A stretch of 59,108 bases of DNA from Erysipelotrichaceae bacterium (GTDB lineage: Bacteria > Bacillota_I > Bacilli_A > Erysipelotrichales > Erysipelotrichaceae), in the NCBI GenBank assembly GCA_017405785.1, contig JAFQZR010000002.1, forward strand, positions 1 to 59,108. Direction: 5' to 3'. Below are positions 25,210 through 36,552 of the stretch, piece after piece. How positions within the stretch are numbered: position 1 is the stretch's first letter; each line of letters begins with the position of its first letter. A model generated the notes under the pieces. It did not search any database. It saw only the letters and a program-made list of their open reading frames with translations, and had not been told where the DNA came from. A program made the position numbers and the translations under genes.

Positions 25210-28200
25210 ATGAAGAAGTTATTAGTTGTATTATTGACAGTTATCATGATAATGGGACAGTTCATGCTGGTCACAACAGATGCAGAGACATCCCGGGACA
25301 AACCGTCCAGTGCCGATATTTATGAAATCGAATACTATAATTACAATAAGGTCGTTTCTCTGGGTAACAGGGAAGTTCTCTATGACAAGAAAGGGAGGCT
25401 GTTCTATGATGGCTTGTGCTACACATTTTATGATGGCAATGATCATCTCATAGACATTTCCTATGCATATAACATCTATGCCACTTTCTTTCTGATCACC
25501 AAACCAGACAATATACAATATGATTTTAATTCCTTTGGCTCCGTAACGAGCTTCAGATTTCCTATGGGTGAAATTCAGTTTACTTATGATTCCAAAAAGA
25601 ACATAGAAACTGTAAAGCGTTTCTCCGATGGTTATCTGCTCAGCCAGACAACATATTCATATGGCAAGAACGGAAAGATAATCAGTACGTATTCTGAATA
25701 CATGACAATGACGAACTGGAATAAGACCTCATATTATACTTACGATGGCAATCAGATAACTTCAATAAAAACAGAAGCAATGATGATTGGAACAAAGTAC
25801 AACACTTCTGTCAAGCTGTCATACAGAGGAAATCAGCTTGAAAGAATGGAAGCAGTCGATGGAGCAGGATCATTTACCAATGAGGAGCTTATCTATTCAT
25901 TTGACGGTTCAAACAGACTGACCGGCTGTAAGCACTCCCTATGGGGAAAAGGTGAGGAAGGCTACAAGCTTGAATACAAATATGCCGGAACTCCGAAAAA
26001 AGCCGAAAGTACCAATGGCATAAAGATCTACAGAATAACACCAGCCAGCGGTAAGCAGGGAGAGTATTTCCCGACAACAATTGAGATAACATTCACCGGA
26101 GGTTATGATATTAGAGACATTCATAACCCTGAATATGGTATAGCCATAGTTGATGCTGAAAACGATGAAATAGTCTATGCATGGGGATATAATAATCCAT
26201 ACAATTCGCACACGGCCAATTCCAGCGGATCTATTTCCTATAAGGGAAGTACCATGACTTGGTATATTCCTCATGCCAAAACAGAAAACAGTCCGTTTAA
26301 AAAGGGACACACTTACTATCTGAGAATATATTCAGATCTCATTGATTTTGAAGGAACGGACAAGAAATTCGAGTCTTCGGGATTCTGGCAGTATACTTTG
26401 GATTCTGAAGAAGTATATCAGTTCAATTTCACTTCCTCTGGTTCCCCGGCCAAGACCATGTCTTCATACTGCTACTACACTGATAAATACTTTGAAGAAA
26501 ACGGCTACAGTTATAATTCCCGACTGGCTACCGCTTCCTTATGTATGGCAATGTCTGCATATAATGACCTGAGAGCTTCAACAGGGTATAAGAACGTTGA
26601 GGACTTCATGGGAAAACTGGGCTTTGAGAACATCTGGCACAACAGCGACTACGAATCCCCAACAAGAACCGACAGTACCGGTGTGGCTTTTGGCTCTAAA
26701 AAACTGGATGACGGTACGACACTGGTAGTGGTTGCGGTAAGAGGTGGCCATTACAATAATGAATGGGGAGGAAACTTCGTCGTTGATGCTCAGGGAGATC
26801 ACAGAGGATTTGAAATTGGCAAGAACAATGTCAAAAATGCCATTACGGAATACTTCAATGAACAGGCCGGTAAAAATGTTACCGGTCATATAAAGATCTG
26901 GATTATGGGTTATAGCCGCGGCAGTGCCATAGCCAATTTGACAGCGGCTACACTGGATGAAGGCATGAGTATCCGTTCTGACATTACCTATCAGCCGGAA
27001 GATGTTTATGCATACTGCTTCGAGGTACCAAACTGCACGGTAGATGATAATGCTCATGCCGGTTTGTACAATAACATTTACTGCATAATAAATCCATTGG
27101 ATATTGTGCCAAGGATACCGTTATCCTCATGGGGATTCACACATTATGGAAATGAACTTTACCTGCCAATTATCGGTTCAGATAATTATTACAGTGTGTA
27201 TTTCAACCAGGTAAAACAGACATTCAAATCATTTTACCCTGATATAACCACGCTTATTTCTCCTAATCAGATGCGGGCTATAAGAATTCTCACCTACAGT
27301 ATTGGCAAGAAGGTTGACAGGGCAAAGTATAACAGCAAGTTCCAGGAAAACCTTGTTTCCAAGTGGGATGATGCGACAGACGATACAGTCTGGAAACTCT
27401 GGGATGAGGTTATCTCTCTGTTTTTTGTGACTAATTTCTACGACGTGGACAATGAAGTAGCAAGATTCTCAGGATTCAGCAAGAAAGAAACCGGTTCACC
27501 ATTTGAATTACTGTTGTATTCTCATTATTCAGAGTATACTCTTGCCTGGATGCGTGCCATGGAGAATACCGGATTCTTGGAAAACGATCTTTCTGAGGAA
27601 CAGTACTACCGGTATCTTGGACAGAAGGCTTCAAAGGTTATGAGAGGATTGTCTACGATTGTTTCCTTCCATTGCCCGGTCAATGTCAGTGTAATCAGCA
27701 ATACTGGCATTACTTTGGCCTCAATCAAGAAAGGCGAGATCTATATCAATGAAGATGACATTTATGTGGGGGCTGAATATCTTGATGATGGAACAATGAA
27801 ATTCTATATTCCTGAAGATGAAGAAGTCAGTTTCAGCATTGAGCCTTACAATGACGGAAACATGTCCGTTGAAGTTGTTGAATACAATATTATTGAAGAC
27901 AGATATGGCTATACGGTTACCTATCCAAATATTGAGGTTAAAAAAGGCAGGGAACTGACCATGGACCTTGAGACTACGGGTTCTGAATCAAGTTTCCATG
28001 TAGAACTCGGTATTGATGGATACACATATATTCCTGAACTTGAGAAGTATTATGATGAAGAACGGGAAGATTATTTCATAAGTGTTCAGATAGAAGGTGA
28101 TGGATTTGTCTGTGGCGACAGTTCAATGTACAGTTATGGGTTTGCTACTTTACAAGCATATGGGGCTAATGAAGATGAATTCGTCGGATGGTATGATTCT

Positions 28201-28380
28201 GAAGGAAACCAGCTTTCCACAAGCAGTGAGTATACGTTCATGGTTACCCAGGATATGGAATTAACCGCCAGGTTTGCGAAAGCCAAAAAGATATCAATAG
28301 CTATTCCGGTAATTGCTGCAGGAATAGCAGTAGCGGCAGCTGCAGCTGTGCTGATACTGAAAAAGAAAAACAAAAAGTAA
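25210..28380 (+). CDS. Membrane-anchored surface protein with class 3 lipase domain
   Basis: A 1056-residue protein. The signal peptide (MKKLLVVLLTVIMIMGQF) is followed to about residue 265 by YD/RHS-like strands (FTYDSKKNIETVKRF, YSYGKNGKIIS, YSFDGSNRLTGCKH). A beta domain spans about 275-400. An alpha/beta hydrolase domain spans about 430-660 with the nucleophile elbow GYSRG (Ser569), an acid in NPLDIVPRIP (Asp631) and the triad His645 in GFTHYGNEL, in the order and context of class 3 lipases (PF01764 type). An InlB-like repeat (FVGWYDSEGNQLS) precedes the C-terminal membrane helix and KKKNKK tail. It is probably an extracellular, cell-attached lipase or esterase. TATAAT at 25179 and AGGTGG at 25199-25204 support ATG 25210. 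Confidence 0.82.
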   Translation: MKKLLVVLLTVIMIMGQFMLVTTDAETSRDKPSSADIYEIEYYNYNKVVSLGNREVLYDKKGRLFYDGLCYTFYDGNDHLIDISYAYNIYATFFLITKPDNIQYDFNSFGSVTSFRFPMGEIQFTYDSKKNIETVKRFSDGYLLSQTTYSYGKNGKIISTYSEYMTMTNWNKTSYYTYDGNQITSIKTEAMMIGTKYNTSVKLSYRGNQLERMEAVDGAGSFTNEELIYSFDGSNRLTGCKHSLWGKGEEGYKLEYKYAGTPKKAESTNGIKIYRITPASGKQGEYFPTTIEITFTGGYDIRDIHNPEYGIAIVDAENDEIVYAWGYNNPYNSHTANSSGSISYKGSTMTWYIPHAKTENSPFKKGHTYYLRIYSDLIDFEGTDKKFESSGFWQYTLDSEEVYQFNFTSSGSPAKTMSSYCYYTDKYFEENGYSYNSRLATASLCMAMSAYNDLRASTGYKNVEDFMGKLGFENIWHNSDYESPTRTDSTGVAFGSKKLDDGTTLVVVAVRGGHYNNEWGGNFVVDAQGDHRGFEIGKNNVKNAITEYFNEQAGKNVTGHIKIWIMGYSRGSAIANLTAATLDEGMSIRSDITYQPEDVYAYCFEVPNCTVDDNAHAGLYNNIYCIINPLDIVPRIPLSSWGFTHYGNELYLPIIGSDNYYSVYFNQVKQTFKSFYPDITTLISPNQMRAIRILTYSIGKKVDRAKYNSKFQENLVSKWDDATDDTVWKLWDEVISLFFVTNFYDVDNEVARFSGFSKKETGSPFELLLYSHYSEYTLAWMRAMENTGFLENDLSEEQYYRYLGQKASKVMRGLSTIVSFHCPVNVSVISNTGITLASIKKGEIYINEDDIYVGAEYLDDGTMKFYIPEDEEVSFSIEPYNDGNMSVEVVEYNIIEDRYGYTVTYPNIEVKKGRELTMDLETTGSESSFHVELGIDGYTYIPELEKYYDEEREDYFISVQIEGDGFVCGDSSMYSYGFATLQAYGANEDEFVGWYDSEGNQLSTSSEYTFMVTQDMELTARFAKAKKISIAIPVIAAGIAVAAAAAVLILKKKNKK

Positions 28381-28393
28381 GTGAAGTATAAGA

Positions 28394-28419
28394 AAAACAT
28401 GAATTAGTATTCATGTTTT
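28394..28419. terminator. Bidirectional terminator between the lipase gene and glnA
   Basis: AAAACATGAAT (28394-28404) and ATTCATGTTTT (28409-28419) form a perfect 11-bp stem with A and T flanks on each side, placed between convergent genes. Confidence 0.82.
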
Positions 28420-28434
28420 CTTTCGTTTAATAGT

Positions 28435-30528
28435 TTAGTCTACTCCGAATAAAAGGTCCTTATATGTCGGCATTGGCCAGTAACTGCGGTCTGTCAGAGT
28501 TTCCAGCATGTCACAGTTGTATCTGATGGAATTCATCAGAGGAATGATGCGGTCATGGAAATACCAGGCAATGGTAAGCGGATCATCTCCCTTATCCTGA
28601 GCCAGAAGCTTTTCCAGATCTTCAACGTCATTGGAAATGGCTTTCTGCAGAGCAGTGATATGCTTGAATGATTTGTAGCTGTAGCCGTTGGAATCCATGA
28701 CACCGAATTCATATTCGTTGCGCAGGCTGATGATCAGTTCCTTAGCATAACGTGCCGTAGCAGGGAGGACGTCCTTCTTCATCATGTCAAGCAGTGTATG
28801 AGCTTCGATGTTGATAGTTTTATAGTACTTCTCCAGGTAGATCTCATAGCGGGATTCACATTCCGTTCTGGTAAGAACGCCGTTGTTGACGAATACGTCA
28901 ACGTTTTTCTTATCCAGATAATGAGCCAGAGCTTCAGGTGTTGAACGGTAATTGCTCAGGCCTCTTCTTTCAGCTTCCGCGATCCAGCTTTCATCATACC
29001 CGTTGCCGTTGAAGATGATACGCTTGTGATCTCTGATGGTTTCCTTGATCAGCTCCTGAATACCGGCATTGACATCTTCACAGTTTTCCAGTCTGTCAGC
29101 AAATTGTTTGAGTTCTTCAGCTACAACAGTATTGAGAATGGTATTAGGAGTAGCTATTGAAGCACTTGAGCCAGGCATACGGAATTCAAACTTATTGCCG
29201 GTGAAAGCGAAAGGTGAAGTTCTGTTGCGGTCAGTGTTGTCCTTAGGGAATGACGGCAGGGCATGTACGCCTAACTGGAACGGTTCTCTCTTATGACCGA
29301 CAATTACGGAATCGTTCTCAATACTTTCAATGATCTCGGTGAGTTCATCGCCTAAGAAGATGGAAACGATGGCAGGAGGGGCTTCGGAACCGCCCAGACG
29401 GTGGTCGTTGCCCGCTGAAGCAATGCTGATCCTGATCAGGTCCTGATATTCATCAACGGCCTTGATGATGGCACATAAGAAGATAAGGAACTGAGCATTC
29501 TCGCCAGGGGTTTCGCCTGGATCCAGAAGGTTAACGCCGGTATCAGTTTTTAATGACCAGTTGTTATGCTTGCCGGAACCGTTGATTCTGGCAAACGGCT
29601 TCTCATGCAGTAAGCATTCTAATTGATGTTTCTTGGCAACCTTTTTCATGATCTCCATGGTCAGGTTGTTCTGGTCAACGGAAACGTTGATAGTCATGAA
29701 GATGTTGGCCAGTTCATGCTGAGAAGGGGCAACTTCATTATGTTCGGTCTTGGCCTGAATGCCAAGCTTCCAGAGTTCTTCATTCAGATCATGCATGAAT
29801 TCCAGTACTCTGACCTTGATCTGTCCATAGTAGTGGTCGTTCATTTCCTGTCCCTTAGGAGCAGGAGCACCGATCAGTGTACGTCCTGTTAAGATCAAAT
29901 CTTCTCTTTTATCGTATAATTTCTTGTCTACCAGGAAGTACTCCTGTTCGGCACCGGCTGTGGCCTTGACATGGTCGACATCGTCATTGCCGAAGAAATG
30001 AAGGATTCTCTTGGCCTGAGTGTTCAGGGCTTCCATTGATCTAAGTAATGGTGTCTTATGGTCCAGCGCTTCACCGCTGTAGGAAATGAAGACGGTAGGA
30101 ATACATAAGATGCCGTCCTTGATGAAGGCATATGATGTCGGGTCCCAGGCGGTATAGCCTCTTGCTTCAAAGGTGTCTCTCAAGCCGCCGGAAGGGAATG
30201 ATGAGGCATCAGCTTCACCCTTGACCAAATTGCTTGGTGAAAACTCCAGGATGACGCTGCCACCGCCGGCAGTGGATATGAAGCTTTCATGTTTTTCAGC
30301 GGTAGCACCACTTAATGGATGGAACCAGTGAGTAAAGTGAGTTGCACCGTTTTCCACGGCCCATTCCTTCATGGCATTGGCTACTTCCTGGGCAATCTCC
30401 GGATTAAGTTGTGTACCGTTCTTTATTGTCCGGTGAAGCTTGTTATAGGTTTCTTCTGTTAATCTTTCTCTCATCACGGCATCATTGAATACCTTGCTGC
30501 CGAATAATTCTATAATTCTGTTTGTCAT
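28435..30528 (-). CDS. glnA: Glutamine synthetase, type III (GlnN)
   Basis: A 697-residue protein, the length of GSIII rather than the ~450-residue GSI. Motifs are THWFHPLSGATAEKHESF, GAEQEYFLVD (Glu ligands), RINGSGKHNNWSLKTD and GNDHRLGGSEAPPAIVS. It makes glutamine from glutamate, ammonia and ATP. ATG at 30528 (minus strand) has TAAGGAGA 6 bases upstream. It is the last gene of the pyrG-purA-purB-guaA-glnA operon, 21 bases after guaA, and no promoter is visible in that gap. The product would feed glutamine to PyrG and GuaA encoded in the same transcript. Confidence 0.95.
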   Translation of the reverse strand: MTNRIIELFGSKVFNDAVMRERLTEETYNKLHRTIKNGTQLNPEIAQEVANAMKEWAVENGATHFTHWFHPLSGATAEKHESFISTAGGGSVILEFSPSNLVKGEADASSFPSGGLRDTFEARGYTAWDPTSYAFIKDGILCIPTVFISYSGEALDHKTPLLRSMEALNTQAKRILHFFGNDDVDHVKATAGAEQEYFLVDKKLYDKREDLILTGRTLIGAPAPKGQEMNDHYYGQIKVRVLEFMHDLNEELWKLGIQAKTEHNEVAPSQHELANIFMTINVSVDQNNLTMEIMKKVAKKHQLECLLHEKPFARINGSGKHNNWSLKTDTGVNLLDPGETPGENAQFLIFLCAIIKAVDEYQDLIRISIASAGNDHRLGGSEAPPAIVSIFLGDELTEIIESIENDSVIVGHKREPFQLGVHALPSFPKDNTDRNRTSPFAFTGNKFEFRMPGSSASIATPNTILNTVVAEELKQFADRLENCEDVNAGIQELIKETIRDHKRIIFNGNGYDESWIAEAERRGLSNYRSTPEALAHYLDKKNVDVFVNNGVLTRTECESRYEIYLEKYYKTINIEAHTLLDMMKKDVLPATARYAKELIISLRNEYEFGVMDSNGYSYKSFKHITALQKAISNDVEDLEKLLAQDKGDDPLTIAWYFHDRIIPLMNSIRYNCDMLETLTDRSYWPMPTYKDLLFGVD

Positions 30529-30549
30529 AGTCGTTCTCCTTATATTGAC

Positions 30550-32082
30550 TTATTCCCATTCAACTGTTCCGGGAGGCTTGGAGGTAATGTCATAGACAAC
30601 GCGTGATATGCCGGCTACTTCATTGATGATACGGTTGCTGGCTCTTTCCAGCAGATCGTATGGCAGTCTGGTCCATTCTGCTGTCATGAAGTCATCCGTA
30701 CTCACACATCTCAAAGCTACGGTATATCCGTATGTTCTGGCATCGCCCATTACTCCGACGGAACGCAGATCAGTTAGTACCGCAAAGTACTGACTGGTAT
30801 CTTCCCTGTGATCATATGCGGTGATCTCTTCTCTGAAGATGGCATCAGCCTCTCTTAAGGTATTCAGCTTTTCTTCAGTGACTTCACCGATTATTCTTAT
30901 TGCCAGCCCCGGTCCCGGGAACGGCTGTCGGAATACCAGATCTTCCGGTAAGCCCAGCTGTCTGCCGACTTCTCTGACCTCGTCCTTGAACAGGTCACGT
31001 AAAGGTTCAATTATTCTTTCAAATCTGATGTTATCAGGCAAGCCGCCGACGTTGTGATGACTTTTTATGGTTGCGGATTCTTCCTTACCGCTCTCCACAA
31101 CGTCAGGATAGATCGTACCCTGAGCCAGAATATCGATCTTACCCAATGAACCGGCAGTTTCCTCAAATACTCTGATGAACTCTTCACCGATTATCTTGCG
31201 TTTTCTTTCAGGTTCAGTCACACCTGATAAACGCTCCAGGAAACGCTTTTGGGCATTGACTCTTAACATGTTGAGGTGAAACTGCGTATTGAAGACTTCC
31301 TCAACCATGTCAGCTTCATTCTTGCGCAATAAGCCGTGATCCACAAATACGCAGGTGAGATTATCACCGATGGCCTTGTTAAGCAGTACGGCTACTACCG
31401 ATGAGTCAACGCCTCCGGACAGTGCCAGCAGTACTCTCTTGTTTTTTAGCTCTTCTCTGTATCTGTTAACACTGTTTTCAATGAAATCTTCCATTCGCCA
31501 TGATTGTTCACAATGACAGATGTTAATTACAAAGTTTTCCAGTATCTTTCTGCCATATTGAGTATGAGTTACCTCAGGATGAAACTGCACGGCATAGATA
31601 CTGCGTTTACTGTCATACATGGCAGCACACGGGCACTTGTCAGTGTGAGCGATGTTTTCAAAGCCTTCAGGAAGTCTGCTGATGAAATCAGTATGGCTCA
31701 TCCAGCAGATACTGTCAGCAGGGACATCAGTGAAAAGGGGATTTGATTCAAAATGTATTTCTGTACGTCCGTATTCACTGGAATCTTCAGCACTTCTAAC
31801 TGTACCATGACATAGGTAGGAGATCAGCTGAGCTCCATAGCATATTCCTAATACCGGAATCCCGATATTGAAGATAGCCGGATCAAAATGAGGGGAATCT
31901 TCAGCATAGACGCTGTTAGGCCCTCCGGTGAGGATGATGCCTTTATAGCCGTTGTCCTTTATCTGCTGAACCTTGATATTACGGTAAGCTTTGATTTCTG
32001 CATAAACATTCAGTTCTCTGACTCTTCTGGCTATCAGCTGATTATACTGACCGCCGAAGTCAAGTACCAGAATTTTATCCAT
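30550..32082 (-). CDS. guaA: GMP synthase (glutamine-hydrolysing)
   Basis: A 510-residue bifunctional enzyme converting XMP to GMP. The N-terminal class I amidotransferase has [20 protein letters not shown], the nucleophile Cys in [12 protein letters not shown] and the HPEVTHT triad part. The ATP-pyrophosphatase domain has [17 protein letters not shown]. The C-terminal dimerisation domain ends in [13 protein letters not shown]. The frame is open 32 codons upstream, but ATG at 32082 is chosen because GAGGTG is 6 bases before it and homologues start here. It lies 10 bases after purB. Confidence 0.96.
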   Translation of the reverse strand: MDKILVLDFGGQYNQLIARRVRELNVYAEIKAYRNIKVQQIKDNGYKGIILTGGPNSVYAEDSPHFDPAIFNIGIPVLGICYGAQLISYLCHGTVRSAEDSSEYGRTEIHFESNPLFTDVPADSICWMSHTDFISRLPEGFENIAHTDKCPCAAMYDSKRSIYAVQFHPEVTHTQYGRKILENFVINICHCEQSWRMEDFIENSVNRYREELKNKRVLLALSGGVDSSVVAVLLNKAIGDNLTCVFVDHGLLRKNEADMVEEVFNTQFHLNMLRVNAQKRFLERLSGVTEPERKRKIIGEEFIRVFEETAGSLGKIDILAQGTIYPDVVESGKEESATIKSHHNVGGLPDNIRFERIIEPLRDLFKDEVREVGRQLGLPEDLVFRQPFPGPGLAIRIIGEVTEEKLNTLREADAIFREEITAYDHREDTSQYFAVLTDLRSVGVMGDARTYGYTVALRCVSTDDFMTAEWTRLPYDLLERASNRIINEVAGISRVVYDITSKPPGTVEWE

Positions 32083-32092
32083 AGCATTCACC

Positions 32093-33520
32093 TCACAATT
32101 CAATATTTTCTTCAGAAGAAGCAATGTCTTCCATAAGTGATTCAATTTCTTTAAGATAGGCAGTAACCTGGCTGCCACAGCGGCCGGTATACCTTTCAGG
32201 CTGCATCAGTGCTTCCATTTCCGCACTGTCCAATGTAAATTCCGGATGCCGTGCCAATCTTTCCAGTAAGTCACATGGTCTGCCTTCTTTCATCTGCTTG
32301 ACTGCCTGCATGGAGCACTGTCTGATGATCTCATGAACCTGCTGACGGTCAGCGCCTTTCTTTACGGCTTCCATCATCAGGTTTTCCGTTGTCATAAACG
32401 GCAGATATTCCCGTACTCTGGCAGCTATGATCTTTTCATTTACTTTAAGGCCGGAAACCACATTGTCAGCCAGTATCAGAATACTGTCGGCACTGAGGAA
32501 TAATTCAGGCATGGACATGCGTCTGTTGGCTGAATCATCCAGAGTTCTTTCCAGCCACTGCCGCGAGGCTGTCAGAGCCGGATTAGCAGCTTCAGCGATC
32601 AGATATCGGCTAATGGAACAGATCCTCTCACAACGCATCGGATTGCGTTTGTAAGCCATGGCTGAAGATCCGATCTGAGTATCTTCAAACGGTTCATCGA
32701 TCTCTCTGTCATGCTGCAACAAACGAATATCCTGAGCCATGCGGTAGCAGCTCTGGGCAATAAGTGAAAGGGTATTGCCGATCAGTACGTCCGTTTTACG
32801 CGGATAAGTCTGGGAAGCAATACTGTAACATTTCCTGAAACCGAATTGCTGAGCCAGCATGCTGTTCATTTTATCGATCTTGTCTTCATCATTTTCAAAC
32901 AGATCCATGAAGCTGGCTTCCGTACCTGTGGTACCTCTGCATCCTAAGAAGCTCATTTCATTAAGAACATTATCAAGCTGTTTCAGATCAGTGCACAGAT
33001 CCTGCAGCCATAAACAGGCACGCTTGCCGATGGTGGTTAACTGTGCCGGCTGATAATGGGTATATCCCAGGGCAGGGAGATCCTTATATCTGTCCGCAAA
33101 CTTTGATAGATCTTTAATTACACTTTGAAGTCTTGTTCTGATAATGCTCAATGCATCTCTGTAGATGATCAGATCAGCGTTGTCAGTAACATAGCAGCTG
33201 GTTGCGCCTAAATGGATGATTCCGGCAGCATCAGGTGCCACCTTGCCATAGGCATAGATGTGAGCCATCACATCATGTCTGACTTCCTTTTCACGTTTGG
33301 CAACCACATCATAATCAATATCTGTAATATGCCGTTTCAGTTGCTCAACTTGTTGTTGGGTTATCGGTAATCCCATTTTCATTTCCACATCAGCCAAAGC
33401 AATCCATAACTTACGCCACAGCTGATAGCGGTTATCATCGGAAAACAGGTATTTCATCTTATCCGATGAATATCGTGATACTAATGGAGTTCTGTAGATA
33501 TCGTGTTCACTCATATTCAT
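32093..33520 (-). CDS. purB: Adenylosuccinate lyase
   Basis: A 475-residue fumarase-superfamily enzyme that cleaves SAICAR and adenylosuccinate in purine synthesis. The family signature is [32 protein letters not shown] and [18 protein letters not shown] carry active-site His residues. It is of the longer type that starts TPLVSRYSS. The ATG at 33520 overlaps the purA stop by 3 bases; GCAGG sits better spaced for a second in-frame ATG at 33514, so the start may be two residues later. It is part of the minus-strand nucleotide operon. Confidence 0.95.
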   Translation of the reverse strand: MNMSEHDIYRTPLVSRYSSDKMKYLFSDDNRYQLWRKLWIALADVEMKMGLPITQQQVEQLKRHITDIDYDVVAKREKEVRHDVMAHIYAYGKVAPDAAGIIHLGATSCYVTDNADLIIYRDALSIIRTRLQSVIKDLSKFADRYKDLPALGYTHYQPAQLTTIGKRACLWLQDLCTDLKQLDNVLNEMSFLGCRGTTGTEASFMDLFENDEDKIDKMNSMLAQQFGFRKCYSIASQTYPRKTDVLIGNTLSLIAQSCYRMAQDIRLLQHDREIDEPFEDTQIGSSAMAYKRNPMRCERICSISRYLIAEAANPALTASRQWLERTLDDSANRRMSMPELFLSADSILILADNVVSGLKVNEKIIAARVREYLPFMTTENLMMEAVKKGADRQQVHEIIRQCSMQAVKQMKEGRPCDLLERLARHPEFTLDSAEMEALMQPERYTGRCGSQVTAYLKEIESLMEDIASSEENIEL

Positions 33521-34797
33521 GCCTGCTTTCTGATAATGCTTTCACGGGCCGGACCTACAGAAATGTAGGTGACCGGAACCTCAAGAGTTTCCTCTATGAG
33601 ATTTATATAATCTCTGGCGGCTTGCGGTAAGTGATCATATTCTCTTATCTGAGAAATGTCACAATGGAAGCCTTTAACATAACTGATAACCGGTTCAGCT
33701 TTTTCCAGCAGTACCGTGAAAGGGAACCTGTCAGTTATCTGTCCGTCTATCCTGTAACCGGTAATTACCGGTATCTTTTCCATGTAACTCAGTATGTCGA
33801 GTTTGGTCAGGGCTATTTCACTGGCACCCTGAATCTGAACGCCGTATTTCGTGGCTACCAGATCCAAAGGAGCAACTCTTCTGGCTCGTCCGGTCTTGGC
33901 ACCGTATTCGCTGCCGGCTTCTCTGAGTCTGTCAGCGTCTTCACCGGACATCTCTCCGACAAAAGGGCCTTCACCGACGCATGTTGAATACGCCTTGACG
34001 ACACCGATGATCCTGTCAGTTTTCATTGACGGTAATCCTGAACCAATCGGACCGTACCGCGCAAGAGTATTGGATGAAGTAGTGTAAGGATAGATACCGT
34101 AATCAAGATCTCTCAGTGTTCCCAGTTGTGACTCAAACAGAATGTTTTTACCATCTTTTTGGGCTTTGATCAGAAAATCAGTCGTATCAGTAATAAACGG
34201 CTTAAGAGGATCACAGTATGTTTCTATCCATTGATTCAGCTGTTCAACTGTATATCCGTTTTTGTCATAGACTTTCTCAAGGGTCACGTTTTTCCATTCC
34301 AGAAGTTCATCAAGATGTTCTCTTAGATGATCCGGGTAAAACAGTTCACCCGCCATGACGGTTTTCTTCCGGTACTTATCGGAATAGAAGGGGGCGATAC
34401 CCTGTCTGGTTGAACCGTACTTATGGGCTCCCAGACGTTCTTCTTCATAGCCGTCCATATCTCGGTGCCACGGAAGCAGAAGGGAACATCTTTCAGAGAT
34501 CTTCAGATTATAAGGAGTAACCCTGACATCCTGGGCTTTGACAGCTTCAATTTCCTTAAGCAGGTTTTCAGGGTCAAGTGCGACACCATTACCTAAGATA
34601 TTGACAATATTCTTGTGAAATATGCCTGAGGGAAGCAGATGAAGCGCGAATTTACCGTACTGGTTTATGACGGTATGGCCGGCATTGCCACCGCCCTGAT
34701 ATCTGACTACTATGTCATAATCCTGAGCCAGCAGGTCAACCATTCGTCCTTTGCCTTCATCGCCCCAGTTAATGCCGACTATTGAAAGGGTACTCAT
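33517..34797 (-). CDS. purA: Adenylosuccinate synthetase
   Basis: A 426-residue enzyme that joins IMP and aspartate with GTP to give adenylosuccinate. The P-loop-like [27 protein letters not shown] and the TRQGIAP and [11 protein letters not shown] segments are all present. The ATG at 34797 overlaps the pyrG stop in an ATGA, and GGAGG at 34808-34812 (minus strand) serves it from inside pyrG. Together with purB it completes IMP to AMP within one transcript. Confidence 0.96.
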   Translation of the reverse strand: MSTLSIVGINWGDEGKGRMVDLLAQDYDIVVRYQGGGNAGHTVINQYGKFALHLLPSGIFHKNIVNILGNGVALDPENLLKEIEAVKAQDVRVTPYNLKISERCSLLLPWHRDMDGYEEERLGAHKYGSTRQGIAPFYSDKYRKKTVMAGELFYPDHLREHLDELLEWKNVTLEKVYDKNGYTVEQLNQWIETYCDPLKPFITDTTDFLIKAQKDGKNILFESQLGTLRDLDYGIYPYTTSSNTLARYGPIGSGLPSMKTDRIIGVVKAYSTCVGEGPFVGEMSGEDADRLREAGSEYGAKTGRARRVAPLDLVATKYGVQIQGASEIALTKLDILSYMEKIPVITGYRIDGQITDRFPFTVLLEKAEPVISYVKGFHCDISQIREYDHLPQAARDYINLIEETLEVPVTYISVGPARESIIRKQA

Positions 34798-36407
34798 GAC
34801 TTACGGGCCTCCATGTATTCTGCAGATGCCTTGACAAGTCCGTTGAATAAAGGATGTGGCTTGTTAGGTCTGGACTTGAATTCCGGATGGAACTGCACGC
34901 CTACGAAATACGGATGATCCTTTAACTCTACAGTCTCAATGATGTATTCATCAGGTGAGGTACCGGAAAGAACCAGTCCGTTTTCGGACATTATCTCTCT
35001 GTAGTCATTATTGAATTCATAACGATGTCTGTGACGTTCATCGATATGAGATTTACCGTATAATTCTATTATTTTTGTGTTTTCCTTTAATTCACACGGG
35101 TAACTTCCTAACCTTAGAGTTCCTCCCATGTTAATGCCGCTATGCTGATCCGGCAGGAAATCTATCACTTTATCATGTGAATTCTCATTAAATTCACGTG
35201 AATTGGCATCTTTGAGTCCGCAGACATTGCGGGCAAAATCAATTACCGCCACCTGCATGCCCAGACATATTCCCAAATAAGGAATGTTACGCTGACGGCA
35301 GTATCCTGATGTCAGGATCATGCCTTCAATGCCTCTTTTACCGAAACCGCCAGGTACGATGATGCCGTCACAGTCTGCCAGTTTTGATTCAATGTTTTCC
35401 GGAGTAAGGAATTCACTGTCGATCCACTTGATCTTTACCTTGGCACTGTTGGCAATACCGCCGTGATGCAGAGCTTCCGCTACTGAAAGATAGGCATCAT
35501 GCAGCTTGACATACTTGCCGACCAGTCCGATGGTTACGTTTCTGTTAAGATGCTTTGAACGTTCTACCATGGCTTTCCAGCGTTCCAGTTTCGGAGGATT
35601 GGCCTTGATGTTCATTTCACGGCAGACAATGTCAGCCATGTGCTGCTTCTCCAGCATCAGAGGTACTTCATATAGATTCTTTATGGTTCTGTTCTCAATG
35701 ACACAGTCTCTCTTGATATTGCAGAAAAGGGCGATCTTCTCAAAGAAGTCCTTTTCCAGATGTTTGACGCAGCGTAAAACGATAATATCCGGTTTGATAC
35801 CGATACCCTGAAGCTCCTTGACGGAATGCTGAGTAGGTTTTGATTTGTGTTCTTTGGATCCTTCCAGATATGGAACAAGAGTTACATGGATGTAAAGGAC
35901 ATCTTCTTTATTGTGCTCCAATCCTATTTGTCTTATGGCTTCCAGATACGGCTGTGATTCGATGTCACCGACGGTACCGCCGATTTCGCAGATCAAAACA
36001 TCAGGATTGCCTTTAGTAGATGCATTATATATGAATTCTTTTATCTCATTGGTTATGTGAGGGATTATCTGAACGGTCTTGCCCAGAAATTCGCCTTTTC
36101 TTTCTTTCTGCAGAACATTCCAGAAAACCTTACCGGTTGTAAGATTGGAAAACTTATTCAGGTTTTCGTTGATGAAACGTTCATAGTGGCCTAAGTCCAG
36201 GTCTGTTTCTGCACCGTCTTCGGTAACATATACTTCACCATGCTGATAAGGGGACATGGTGCCAGGGTCAACATTTATGTAAGGATCGAGTTTCTGTGAA
36301 GCGACTTTAAGGCCTCTGGATTTAAGCAGTCGGCCTAAGGAAGCGGCAGTGATGCCTTTACCTAAACCGGATACAACACCGCCTGTGATGAATATGAATT
36401 TTGACAT
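34794..36407 (-). CDS. pyrG: CTP synthase
   Basis: A 537-residue enzyme that converts UTP to CTP with glutamine and ATP. The synthetase domain has [40 protein letters not shown] and [12 protein letters not shown]. The amidotransferase domain has [15 protein letters not shown], the Cys nucleophile in [12 protein letters not shown] and the HPEFKSRP His/Glu. The frame is open 16 codons upstream, but GGAGGTG directly before ATG 36407 fixes the start. It is the first gene of the operon and is preceded by a promoter and a leader with a terminator-type hairpin. Confidence 0.96.
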   Translation of the reverse strand: MSKFIFITGGVVSGLGKGITAASLGRLLKSRGLKVASQKLDPYINVDPGTMSPYQHGEVYVTEDGAETDLDLGHYERFINENLNKFSNLTTGKVFWNVLQKERKGEFLGKTVQIIPHITNEIKEFIYNASTKGNPDVLICEIGGTVGDIESQPYLEAIRQIGLEHNKEDVLYIHVTLVPYLEGSKEHKSKPTQHSVKELQGIGIKPDIIVLRCVKHLEKDFFEKIALFCNIKRDCVIENRTIKNLYEVPLMLEKQHMADIVCREMNIKANPPKLERWKAMVERSKHLNRNVTIGLVGKYVKLHDAYLSVAEALHHGGIANSAKVKIKWIDSEFLTPENIESKLADCDGIIVPGGFGKRGIEGMILTSGYCRQRNIPYLGICLGMQVAVIDFARNVCGLKDANSREFNENSHDKVIDFLPDQHSGINMGGTLRLGSYPCELKENTKIIELYGKSHIDERHRHRYEFNNDYREIMSENGLVLSGTSPDEYIIETVELKDHPYFVGVQFHPEFKSRPNKPHPLFNGLVKASAEYMEARKS

Positions 36408-36423
36408 GTGTACACCTCCGAAA

Positions 36424-36456
36424 TAATAAAAAAACAACATCGTCGCTGATGTCATT
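36424..36456 (-). terminator. Attenuator-type terminator in the pyrG leader
   Basis: Read on the minus strand, AATGACATC (36456-36448) and GATGTTGTT (36441-36433) form a 9-bp stem with G-U pairs and an AGCGAC loop. A run of T follows, ending only a few bases before the pyrG ribosome binding site. Upstream in the leader are the palindromes GTACGGCCGTAC (36522-36533) and CTAGA/TCTAG (36507-36520). pyrG in Bacillota is classically controlled by CTP-responsive attenuation, but the usual initial G run at the start site is not evident. Confidence 0.6.
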
Positions 36457-36552
36457 CCAATGGGGTTTTAAAACCATCTCCACTTTGCTTTCTGTTTGTG
36501 GATCATCTAGATATTTCTAGCGTACGGCCGTACACATAAAAACTACTTTAAC

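Noticed and set aside
26578-27057. 159-codon minus-strand ORF inside the lipase gene
   Set aside because: It lies opposite the catalytic domain, whose motifs are clear on the plus strand. No ribosome binding site.
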